DNA of 5,002 bases from Pseudonocardiales bacterium (GCA_013695005.1 JACDBJ010000097.1:1-5002); one strand, 5' to 3'; counted from the stretch's first letter, positions 1 to 5,002 are shown. Notes: generated by a model from the letters alone, not told the origin. Numbers and translations: made by a program.

Positions 1-433
1 CGGTGAGCTGGGTGCTCCCGTCGGGCGCCGCGACCCACACCGACGCCACTGGGGCCTTCGGCGGGCCGGCGACCTCGACCCTGGTGACGTTGCCGGCCGC
101 GGCAGTCGCCGTCCATGTGGTGGCACCAGTCCCGGCGTCGATCCGCCGCACGACCGTGCCCGTCGGTCCGGGTTCGGCCACGACGATCACGCCCGAGACG
201 CCGTCGACGGCGAACCGGCCACCAGCCGCCAGCGGCGTACGCCAGCGCTCGGTGGGCGCGGTCGCGGGTGCCGCCGGCAGCTCCACCCAACCGTGCTCGA
301 CGTCCCAGACCTGCGACGGCGCCGGCAGCCGCGGAAGTCCGGTGGGCCGCGCTGGCGCAACAGTGCTCACACAGCCTGTGACTACGGCGACCAACAGGAC
401 CATGAGCAGGGCGGGTACAGCCGGATGGCGCAT
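1..433 (-). CDS. Predicted secreted lipoprotein, possible beta-propeller (partial, C-terminus off window)
   Basis: This reading frame starts at the ATG at 433-431, runs leftward and leaves the window after 144 codons. The N-terminus is a clear lipoprotein signal peptide: a short basic start (MRH), a hydrophobic core at about residues 5-18, and a lipobox V-T-G-C with the lipidated cysteine at 21. After cleavage the protein should be anchored to the outer face of the cytoplasmic membrane. A Pro/Ala-rich linker follows (about 26-60). Residues 72-144 then look like short beta strands, including DAGTGATTW (99-107) and VWVAAPDG (132-139). Phrases of this sort are typical of PQQ-like or WD40-like beta-propeller repeats, but that fold is an inference from about one repeat. 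The ATG was chosen because no in-frame start lies just upstream, it gives a complete signal peptide, and a good -10 box sits six bases before it. No Shine-Dalgarno is visible. Ligand and function are unknown. Confidence 0.8.
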   Translation of the reverse strand, partial: MRHPAVPALLMVLLVAVVTGCVSTVAPARPTGLPRLPAPSQVWDVEHGWVELPAAPATAPTERWRTPLAAGGRFAVDGVSGVIVVAEPGPTGTVVRRIDAGTGATTWTATAAAGNVTRVEVAGPPKAPVASVWVAAPDGSTQLT

Positions 434-445
434 GAGCGCAATGTA
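434..445 (-). promoter_or_regulatory. Candidate -10 box of a leaderless promoter for the lipoprotein gene
   Basis: On the minus strand TACATT (445-440) fits the actinobacterial -10 pattern TANNNT. It is followed by six bases and then the ATG at 433. Transcription would therefore start at or next to the A of the start codon, as in the leaderless mRNAs common in actinobacteria. No Shine-Dalgarno sequence is present, which agrees with this. No convincing -35 hexamer is visible. Confidence 0.45.
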
Positions 446-721
446 GGGGCAGCCGGCTACCGTCGACGCGTGTTGAGCCGATGGTTGCGACGAGGCCTGC
501 GGCACCCGTTCGAGCTGGCCTGTCGATGGCTGCCATTGGTGCCGTTCCGGGTCACCGTCACCGAGCCAAACTATCCGCCCACCTGCCCGGAATCGCGCGA
601 AACGGTGCCCGATTGCGTCGCGGGCTGACCCTGCGTCGACCGGGCCACTGGGCCACTCCCTGAGCATGATCAACAAGTCTGCGCGCCACCGACTTCACTG
701 ACCCGCTGACAGCTCACGCGC
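446..721. other. Gene-free stretch between the lipoprotein gene and the pseudogene remnants
   Basis: No frame on either strand reads as a recognisable protein here; the open frames are Arg/Pro-rich shadows. Visible structure is minor: an 8-base tandem duplication GGGCCACT at 642-657 and an imperfect palindrome around TGAGCATGATCA (661-672). It is the upstream region of the lipoprotein gene and the downstream region of the decayed genes. Confidence 0.5.
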
Positions 722-829
722 CTAGACGTCAGGGTTCGGACCGGTACGAGTTCCGGTGTTCAGTGTGCCCAGTGCGGCGTGGTCGTCGCCGGTCAGCTCG
801 AAGTCGAAGATCGCCGACGGGGACCGTTC
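722..829 (-). pseudogene. C-terminal remnant of an aldo/keto reductase
   Basis: Reading the minus strand down to the TAG at 724-722 gives about 36 codons that match the conserved end of the aldo/keto reductase (AKR) family. FDFELT (808-791) is the family's usual xFDFxL(T/S) element. It is followed by a DDxAALxxLN segment and the ending RTGPNPDV, like the common RTGPDPDTF tail. Family members are about 270-330 residues with an Asp/Tyr/Lys/His catalytic tetrad; all of that is missing. Upstream, the AKR-like match stops near 829, where the arginase-like frame takes over. No start codon or ribosome binding site serves this fragment. It is a non-functional relic, so no reaction is expected. The family call rests on a short but characteristic motif. 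Confidence 0.6.
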
Positions 830-1047
830 GGCGCCAGTGCCTTGCGGATGGCGCTCGTTGCGGTGACGAGCCCGGCGAAGCCGACGAGCCCGGTCACCGG
901 GTCGCGCCGAGGATCGTCGAGTGCGGCGTCTGCGTCGCCGGCGTCAACGGCGCCAAAAGCCTCGACCAGGCCAGCGGCGCGCAGCGCGGCTGGCGCGCGT
1001 TGTTCGCCGCGGCCCGCGCCCGAGGAGTCCAGCGCAGCGCCGAGCAC
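793..1047 (-). pseudogene. N-terminal fragment of an arginase/agmatinase-family hydrolase
   Basis: From the GTG at 1047 the minus strand encodes 84 residues ending at a TGA at 795-793. Residues 1-36 (VLGAALDSSGAGRGEQ, then RAPAALRAAGLVEAFG) resemble the N-terminal strand and loop of the arginase/agmatinase/formimidoylglutamase superfamily. Typical members read LGxPxDxGxxxxGxxxAPxALRxAGL. DAGDAD (35-40) and DPRRDPVTGLVGFAGLV (45-61) continue the same pattern. The match ends near residue 72 (about position 832); the last dozen residues are an out-of-frame reading of the aldo/keto reductase tail. The manganese-binding motifs (GGDHS, DAHxD and the late Asp pair) lie further along in intact enzymes of about 300 residues and are absent. 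The frame stays open upstream to 1128 but holds no ATG, GTG or TTG there. No Shine-Dalgarno precedes the GTG. Third positions are mostly G or C, so this was once real coding sequence. Confidence 0.55.
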
Positions 1048-1094
1048 CGTCCGTGGCCAAAGCCGCAGTTCAGCGGGCTGTTTGATACTACTGC

Positions 1095-1111
1095 CGTGAT
1101 CATGCGTGATC
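1095..1111. repeat. Short repeat CGTGATC, also forming an inverted repeat
   Basis: CGTGATC occurs at 1095-1101 and again at 1105-1111. The same bases form an inverted repeat GATCA-TGCG-TGATC (1098-1111). It lies upstream of the arginase-like fragment and downstream of the oxidoreductase stop. It could be an old operator of the lost arginase gene, or chance. Confidence 0.2.
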
Positions 1112-1159
1112 GTTCTCGGTGGCCTGATTCAGCAGACCACGAGTTCGCCAGCTTCGAGG

Positions 1160-1178
1160 CGAGGGTATTCACCCCTCG
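1160..1178 (-). terminator. Hairpin around the oxidoreductase stop codon, possible terminator
   Basis: A perfect 6-base stem CGAGGG/CCCTCG with a 7-base loop lies at 1160-1178. The TGA stop of the minus-strand oxidoreductase (1171-1169) sits in the loop. There is no U-tract, but actinobacterial terminators often lack one. A post-transcriptional or chance structure is equally possible. Confidence 0.3.
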
Positions 1179-2104
1179 GTGACTTGCTGCAAGTCGATCA
1201 CGATCTTACCAAGCGCGTGACCGGACTCCACCGCGCGCAGTGCCTGTGGCGCTTCGTCGAAGGGATACGTCTGGAGCACCTTGGGGTCGACTTTGCCGGC
1301 GACGACCATGTTGGTCATGGCGGGAACACCCACCGAGCTGGGCACCAGGAAACTGCCTCCCAGGTCCGCGACGCTGGAGTCGGCGACCGACACGACGCGG
1401 GCCGGGTTGGTGACCAGAATGGCGACATGGTGCATCGGTGAACCGCCGATCACGTCGAAGACGGCATCCACACCGCCGGGCAGCAGGGCCCGCATCTGCT
1501 CGACGACGTCGCCACGGTCGTAGCTCACCAGCGTGGCTCCGAGGCTTTCCGCGAGCGGTCGCTCGGCCTCGCGGCCGACCCCGAAGACCGCCACGCCACG
1601 GTCTCTCGCCAGCTGGGCACCCATCACACCGACATCACCGCCGATGCCGTTGATCAGCAGCGTCTCACCCGCGGCGACGTCGAGTTCCGCCAGCACGTCC
1701 CAGGCGGTCCCGCCGGCGACCGGGAGCGCGGCTGCCTGCACGAAACTGAGCTGTGGGGGCTTGTGTGTTGCGGACTCGGCGAGCAGTACCGCGTGCTCGG
1801 CGTAGCTGCCGTGTTCCGGCGCGGGAGACTTGCCCAGCACTTCATCACCCTCGGTGAATCCGGTGACGTCCTTGCCGACCGTTACCACGACCCCGGCCGC
1901 CTCGACACCCAGCACGAGGGGAAAGTCCGGTGCGGCCTGTGGGTTGGCCATCGCGCCGCTGCGGATCTTGTGGTCGATCGGATTGACCCCGATTGCCCTC
2001 ACCTTGATCACCAGCTCGCTTGGACCCGCCGCCGGCTCAGGCCGGTCGAACCAGGTCTCCGTCTCGGGACCGCCATAGGCGCTGTAGCCGTAGGCCCTGC
2101 TCAT
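1169..2104 (-). CDS. NAD(P)-dependent quinone-oxidoreductase-like alcohol dehydrogenase, zinc-independent MDR family
   Basis: A complete 311-residue protein of the medium-chain dehydrogenase/reductase (MDR) superfamily, close to the usual 310-340 residues of the quinone-reductase branch. The GroES-like N-terminal domain is seen in GVNPIDHKIRSG (39-50), then FPLVLGVEAAGVV (61-73) and GDEVLG (86-91). The Rossmann nucleotide-binding motif is INGIGGDVGVMGAQLA (151-166). VDAVFDVIGG (212-221) and the closing GHALGKIVI (295-303) are also characteristic. The protein contains no cysteine, so neither catalytic nor structural zinc can be held by Cys ligands, which points to the zinc-independent branch. 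Such enzymes reduce quinones or enones with NAD(P)H in the cytosol; the substrate here is unknown. The ATG is preceded by GGAGAGG on the minus strand at a workable distance. It is transcribed away from the NRPS operon and has no clear role in it. Confidence 0.93.
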   Translation of the reverse strand: MSRAYGYSAYGGPETETWFDRPEPAAGPSELVIKVRAIGVNPIDHKIRSGAMANPQAAPDFPLVLGVEAAGVVVTVGKDVTGFTEGDEVLGKSPAPEHGSYAEHAVLLAESATHKPPQLSFVQAAALPVAGGTAWDVLAELDVAAGETLLINGIGGDVGVMGAQLARDRGVAVFGVGREAERPLAESLGATLVSYDRGDVVEQMRALLPGGVDAVFDVIGGSPMHHVAILVTNPARVVSVADSSVADLGGSFLVPSSVGVPAMTNMVVAGKVDPKVLQTYPFDEAPQALRAVESGHALGKIVIDLQQVTEG

Positions 2105-2146
2105 CGTGGTCCGCCCTCTCCGTCATTGCGCTCAGCCCGTCCTACC

Positions 2147-2162
2147 CTCTCAGCCGTGAGAG
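2147..2162. promoter_or_regulatory. Perfect palindrome upstream of the oxidoreductase gene, candidate operator
   Basis: CTCTCA-GCCG-TGAGAG is a perfect inverted repeat with 6-base arms and a 4-base centre. It ends 42 bases before the oxidoreductase start. On the minus strand it is followed at once by TAGGAC (2144-2139), a weak -10-like hexamer, so a bound repressor could block the promoter. The size and position suit a TetR- or MarR-type dimer. No regulator gene is in the window. Confidence 0.35.
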
Positions 2163-2251
2163 CTGGACCCGCCGCGGCCCCCGGCGCGTAAGCCGACGAT
2201 CGGCATCTGACATCGGCCTCCAGCGGGCGCTCCGACAACGACCACCCGCAG

Positions 2252-2269
2252 CGCTGCTATCTCGCAGCG
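2252..2269. repeat. Inverted repeat able to form a hairpin in the divergent spacer
   Basis: CGCTGC (2252-2257) and GCAGCG (2264-2269) are perfect 6-base arms around TATCTC. The left arm also overlaps a 10-base perfect palindrome GCAGCGCTGC (2248-2257). Function unknown; it has no U-tract on either strand. Confidence 0.2.
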
Positions 2270-2403
2270 TCCCCAAAGTTCTGCCCTCCTACAAGGAGAT
2301 GGTGCGAGGTTGCCGATTGGACGGGTAGACGTCGTGCTCTCGTTTGGCACCGGCCGCGGGCGCACGACGGTGTCGCGGCAGCCGGCTCGAGAGCTGGTCA
2401 CCG

Positions 2404-2416
2404 GTCCGGGCCGGAC
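2404..2416. promoter_or_regulatory. Palindrome upstream of the NRPS operon, candidate operator
   Basis: GTCCGG-G-CCGGAC is a perfect palindrome with a single central base. It lies 82 bases before the thioesterase-PPTase start and just upstream of TTGACT (2422-2427), a -35-like hexamer. That placement would suit an operator or activator site, but GC-rich palindromes of this length also arise by chance. Confidence 0.25.
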
Positions 2417-2472
2417 ACGCGTTGACTGATTAGCGCCTGTCTCAGGACATACCCGCCGTGTAGCGTCAGATC

Positions 2473-2494
2473 TAGACTGTGTGCCCGGGGGGAG
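2473..2494 (+). promoter_or_regulatory. Candidate -10 box and ribosome binding site for the NRPS operon
   Basis: TAGACT (2473-2478) fits the actinobacterial -10 pattern TANNNT. A start about seven bases downstream would give an mRNA leader of only about 14 bases, carrying the Shine-Dalgarno run GGGGGAG (2488-2494) four bases before the ATG at 2499. No good -35 lies at the right distance. This arrangement decides between possible starts: an in-frame GTG at 2481 would fall almost inside the promoter and has no ribosome binding site. Confidence 0.35.
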
Positions 2495-2498
2495 TGCC

Positions 2499-3995
2499 AT
2501 GTCCGAGCGCGCTGCGGTGATACGGAGCCCGTCGTCCGGGTCGATGACGGCCGAGCCGCAGCGGGCGGCCTGCACGCTCGTCTGCTTTCCCTACGCCGGC
2601 GGCGGGGCCGCCGCGTTCAAGGGTTGGCAGGAGTTGATGGCTGACTCGATCGCTGTCCTGCCGGTGCGCCTTCCCGGGCGTGAGAGCCGCATCAACGAGC
2701 CGCCACACATCGATGCGGCAGTGATTGCCGATGCGCTGCTGGAGAACGTGCGGCCGCCGTTTGCCTTCTACGGCCACAGCATGGGTGCCAGGCTTGCGTT
2801 CGAGGTCGTCCGCGAGCTGGCGTCCCGTCGCGCCCCACTGCCCGAGAGGCTCTACGTCGGCGCAGCCGGCGCACCGCACCGTCCTGAGCCGTTGGGCCGG
2901 CTGGCGGAGCTGACGGACCAGCACCTGTTGGACGAGTTGCTTCGTCTCGGCGGGTTCGCTGAGCAACTCGTCGCGTCCGTCGATCTGCGCGACTTGTTGC
3001 TGCCGATCATTCGGAGCGACATCCGTTGGGTCGAACGGTACGAATTCCGGCCCGACGGCCCACTCGATGTCCCCATCGTGGCGTTCGCTGGCGCCGCTGA
3101 TGCGGACGTGGGCGCGTCCGAGATGGTGCACTGGGCACAGCACACGACCGCCGGATTCCGGCTGGAGACGTTACCCGGTGGCCACTTCTTCCTCGACTCG
3201 CAACGCGGCGGGCTAGCGAGCCTGATACGAGCGGACCTGACCGCGGCCGGGACGGCGGACACCACCGCACGGGAGCGGACCCTGGCTCCCGACGAGGTCA
3301 TGGTTCAGTTAGCGGATCTGGACCGGCTGCCGGGAGCCGGCCAGGCATGGGGGGAGCTGTCGCCCCGCGACGCTCTCCGAGCCGCGCGTTTCAAGGCGGA
3401 TGACGACCGGCGACGGTACATCGGACAGTCCGTTCTCGTTCGCCGCCTGCTCCGACGTCATGGTGTGGAGCTGGGGGTTGGCGAGATACCGACGGGAGTC
3501 AACGGCAAGCCCGAGATTGATGATGCAGGCGGTATCCGATTCAACGCCAGTCGTGCCGGTCGATTCGTCCTGATCGGCGTCACGTCGCACATCGAGATCG
3601 GCGTGGATGTTGAGCAGGTCGTTCCGATGTCAGACTTCGGTGCCTTCTGCGACGGGGCGCTCGACCCAGCGGAGATACGTGAGGTCCTGACGCTGCCGGA
3701 GGATGATCGTCTGGTCGCCGCGCTGAAGATCTGGACCGCAAAGGAATCCACGCTCAAGGCGACCGGCGACGGATTGTCGGTGGAACCTGCCCGGTTCCGG
3801 TTTGAACGTGGTCCTGGCCCCTTCGGTGAGCAGTGGTCGCCGCGCACGCAACCGGGCCTCGAGCGTCTGAATCAGTGGCGGGTGACCCATCTGCTGCTCG
3901 ATGATGCCGTCGCCGCGGTAGCGGTTCCGCTCGACCGATGGCGTCTGCGCTTCGAGGTCCCGAAGGCCGACGCGGCGCCTGGCCGCCGCTTGTGA
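2499..3995 (+). CDS. Fused type II thioesterase and Sfp-type 4'-phosphopantetheinyl transferase
   Basis: A 498-residue protein with two complete enzymes. Residues about 25-248 are a type II (editing) thioesterase of the alpha/beta-hydrolase fold. They show the opening FPYAGGG (30-36), the nucleophile elbow GHSMG with Ser94, a likely Asp at 201 or 203, and His229 in PGGHFF. Such enzymes free stalled or wrong acyl groups from carrier-protein arms. A linker of about 15 residues follows. Residues about 262-485 are an Sfp-type phosphopantetheinyl transferase. It has NGKPEI (335-340), GVDVE with Mg-binding Asp370 and Glu372, and WTAKESTLKATGDGL (412-426) with Glu416 and Lys420. It moves phosphopantetheine from CoA onto carrier proteins. 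Each half is full length for its family and no stop or shift lies between them. The His usual after FNxS is Arg (FNASRAG, 348-354). TTA codons encode Leu225 and Leu271. The ATG was preferred over the GTG at 2481 for its Shine-Dalgarno. The NRPS gene follows with a 4-base overlap. Confidence 0.93.
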   Translation: MSERAAVIRSPSSGSMTAEPQRAACTLVCFPYAGGGAAAFKGWQELMADSIAVLPVRLPGRESRINEPPHIDAAVIADALLENVRPPFAFYGHSMGARLAFEVVRELASRRAPLPERLYVGAAGAPHRPEPLGRLAELTDQHLLDELLRLGGFAEQLVASVDLRDLLLPIIRSDIRWVERYEFRPDGPLDVPIVAFAGAADADVGASEMVHWAQHTTAGFRLETLPGGHFFLDSQRGGLASLIRADLTAAGTADTTARERTLAPDEVMVQLADLDRLPGAGQAWGELSPRDALRAARFKADDDRRRYIGQSVLVRRLLRRHGVELGVGEIPTGVNGKPEIDDAGGIRFNASRAGRFVLIGVTSHIEIGVDVEQVVPMSDFGAFCDGALDPAEIREVLTLPEDDRLVAALKIWTAKESTLKATGDGLSVEPARFRFERGPGPFGEQWSPRTQPGLERLNQWRVTHLLLDDAVAAVAVPLDRWRLRFEVPKADAAPGRRL

Positions 3996-5002
3996 TTGGC
4001 CCACCGATCGGCAGCGCTGCGCAAGCACCCGGCCGGGCGCAGGAGCGCACGAGGGGGGTGTTGCTGTCCGACCGCGTCGTAGCCCAGGCTCGGCGCCGGC
4101 CCGACGCCGTCGCGATCTGCCAGTGGCAGGACAGCATGAGATACGGGGACCTGGTGGGTGCCGCAGGCGCCTTGGCGACCCGACTGCGGCATCGGGGCGT
4201 CGGTGCGGAGCATCGGGTGGGCGTGAGTTGTCGCCGATCGTTGGAGCTGCCGGTGGCTGCGCTCGGCGTCCTGCTGGCCGGCGGTGCCTATGTCCCGCTC
4301 GATCCGTCGCATCCACGGCGACGGCTGCAGACCATCGTCGCGGACGCGGGGATAACGACCGTTGTCGTCGACGACGTCGGCAGGCAGTTGTTCGAGGGCG
4401 CGAATCTGGATCTGGTGGGTGTTGATCTCACAGAGTCCTCGACTCCGCCGGCGCTGCCCCTGCCGGACGAGGCCGCGGCGTATGTGATGTACACGTCGGG
4501 CTCGGCGGGTCGGCCCAAAGGGGTCGCCGTGGCGCACCGCGCGGTCGTTGCCTTCGCCGACGCGGTCGCCGAGTGCTTCCCACTTGACGACACGACCAGG
4601 GCCGGCAGCTTCGCGGCTTTCGGGTTCGACGTTTCGTTGCTCGATCTGTTCGTCCCCTTGACCTGCGGCGCCAGCGTCCAGCTCATCCCGGATATCGATC
4701 GCGCCGATCCGCGCCGCCTGGAGCGGTTCCTCGCAGCCCACCACGTCACGTGGGGCTTCATCCCCCCGGCGTTGTTGCCGCTGCTGGATCCTCAGCGGCT
4801 TCCCGACCTGCGTGACGTCATCACCGCTGGTGAGCCCCCAGGCCCGGAGCAGGCCGGACGGTGGTCCGGGCCAGGACGCAGGTTCCACAACTGGTACGGC
4901 CCGACCGAGACGACAGTGTGCGTCGTCGGCACCGAGCTGTCGGGGACCTGGGACCGTCCGCTGCCAATCGGTCTGCCCCTGGGCCGGTCCACCGCCTATG
5001 TC
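3992..5002 (+). CDS. Nonribosomal peptide synthetase, N-terminal adenylation domain (partial, C-terminus off window)
   Basis: The frame is open from 3992 to the right edge (337 codons). It carries adenylation-domain core motifs in order: A1 around MRYGDL (49-54); A2, LLAGGAYVPLDP (94-105); A3, YTSGSAGRPKG (167-177, with Ala for the usual Thr); A4, FGFDVS (210-215); and A5, NWYGPTE (300-306). The domain uses ATP to activate an amino acid as its adenylate and load it on a carrier protein. Asp213, at the position of GrsA Asp235, suggests an alpha-amino acid substrate. The pocket residues by alignment to GrsA are D213, V214, L217, F256, I277, A279, W301, V309, C310. I do not recognise a substrate for this code. 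No condensation domain comes first, so this may be a loading module or a free-standing activating protein. The GTG at 3992 overlaps the upstream TGA as GTGA, suggesting translational coupling. A GTG at 4058 with AGGAG at 4041-4045 is a possible shorter start. Confidence 0.9.
   Translation, partial: MIGPPIGSAAQAPGRAQERTRGVLLSDRVVAQARRRPDAVAICQWQDSMRYGDLVGAAGALATRLRHRGVGAEHRVGVSCRRSLELPVAALGVLLAGGAYVPLDPSHPRRRLQTIVADAGITTVVVDDVGRQLFEGANLDLVGVDLTESSTPPALPLPDEAAAYVMYTSGSAGRPKGVAVAHRAVVAFADAVAECFPLDDTTRAGSFAAFGFDVSLLDLFVPLTCGASVQLIPDIDRADPRRLERFLAAHHVTWGFIPPALLPLLDPQRLPDLRDVITAGEPPGPEQAGRWSGPGRRFHNWYGPTETTVCVVGTELSGTWDRPLPIGLPLGRSTAYV

Larger units (their letters stand above)
2105..2498. other. 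Divergent intergenic region between the oxidoreductase and the NRPS operon
   Basis: These 394 bases hold no gene I can support. Open frames on both strands lack recognisable motifs. The region contains several short palindromes: 2147-2162, GCCGA-CGA-TCGGC at 2192-2204, CGCTGC/GCAGCG at 2252-2269, CTCCT/AGGAG at 2286-2298 and 2404-2416. It also holds candidate promoter elements near the right end. The number of palindromes in a divergent spacer suggests regulation of one or both flanking genes, but each one alone could be chance in high-GC DNA. Confidence 0.6.

Noticed and set aside
3..446. Plus-strand open frame of 147 codons at the left edge
   Set aside because: It is antisense to the lipoprotein gene, is rich in Ala/Thr/Pro/Ser as antisense frames of high-GC genes are, and has no recognisable motif. 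The minus strand has a proper signal peptide and lipobox.
642..657. Tandem duplication GGGCCACT twice
   Set aside because: Only two 8-base copies with no target-site or insertion-element context; likely replication slippage or chance.
763..1182. Plus-strand open frame of 139 codons
   Set aside because: It lies opposite the arginase-like and aldo/keto reductase-like remnants, which carry recognisable family motifs, and its own translation is Arg-rich with no motif.
2299..2328. Tiny open frame (9 codons) after AAGGAG, possible leader peptide
   Set aside because: AAGGAG touches the ATG with no spacing, the peptide has no run of one amino acid as in attenuators, and no terminator/antiterminator pair follows.
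2422..2450. Promoter with TTGACT as its -35
   Set aside because: The hexamers at 17-19 bases downstream (GGACAT, GACATA, ACATAC) are poor -10 boxes, so I kept only TAGACT at 2473 as a candidate.
2481..2498. GTG at 2481 as the start of the fusion gene
   Set aside because: No ribosome binding site precedes it, it lies two bases after the candidate -10 box, and the sequence just after it forms the Shine-Dalgarno of the ATG at 2499.
2150..2575. Minus-strand open frame of 141 codons across the divergent spacer
   Set aside because: It overlaps the start of the thioesterase-transferase gene, has no clear start signal, and shows no domain or motif; the composition looks like chance in GC-rich DNA.
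3872..4888. Minus-strand open frame of 338 codons
   Set aside because: It is opposite the adenylation domain and the end of the transferase, both of which carry strong ordered motifs. Its translation is Arg/Gly-rich and featureless.

Overview
The window looks like a piece of a high-GC actinobacterial chromosome or cluster. Codons end mostly in G or C, GTG is a plausible start codon, TTA leucine codons are rare, and one gene has a leaderless-looking promoter. The genus cannot be told from this much sequence. The most notable content is on the right: the start of a nonribosomal peptide synthetase (NRPS) operon.

Left part (1-1168), minus strand. A predicted lipoprotein runs off the left edge (start at 433). 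Its promoter suggests a leaderless transcript. After a short gene-free stretch comes decayed coding sequence (about 722-1047). An N-terminal piece of an arginase/agmatinase-family protein runs directly, in another frame, into the C-terminal tail of an aldo/keto reductase. Neither piece keeps its catalytic residues, so this appears to be a deletion scar between two former genes.

Middle (1169-2104), minus strand. A complete zinc-independent, quinone-oxidoreductase-like medium-chain dehydrogenase/reductase is present, with a hairpin around its stop codon. A perfect palindrome lies just upstream of it. The 394 bases at 2105-2498 separate it from the divergent NRPS operon. They hold several short palindromes and a candidate promoter but no convincing gene.

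Right part (2499-5002), plus strand. The first gene encodes one polypeptide with a type II (editing) thioesterase at the N-terminus and an Sfp-type 4'-phosphopantetheinyl transferase at the C-terminus. The next gene overlaps it by four bases (GTGA) and opens directly with an NRPS adenylation domain, with no condensation domain before it; it runs off the right edge. Together these suggest an assembly line whose carrier proteins are primed and cleaned by one bifunctional enzyme and whose first module activates an amino acid. The binding-pocket residues read D-V-L-F-I-A-W-V-C, which I cannot match to a known substrate. The fusion gene carries two TTA codons, so its translation may depend on a bldA-type leucyl tRNA.
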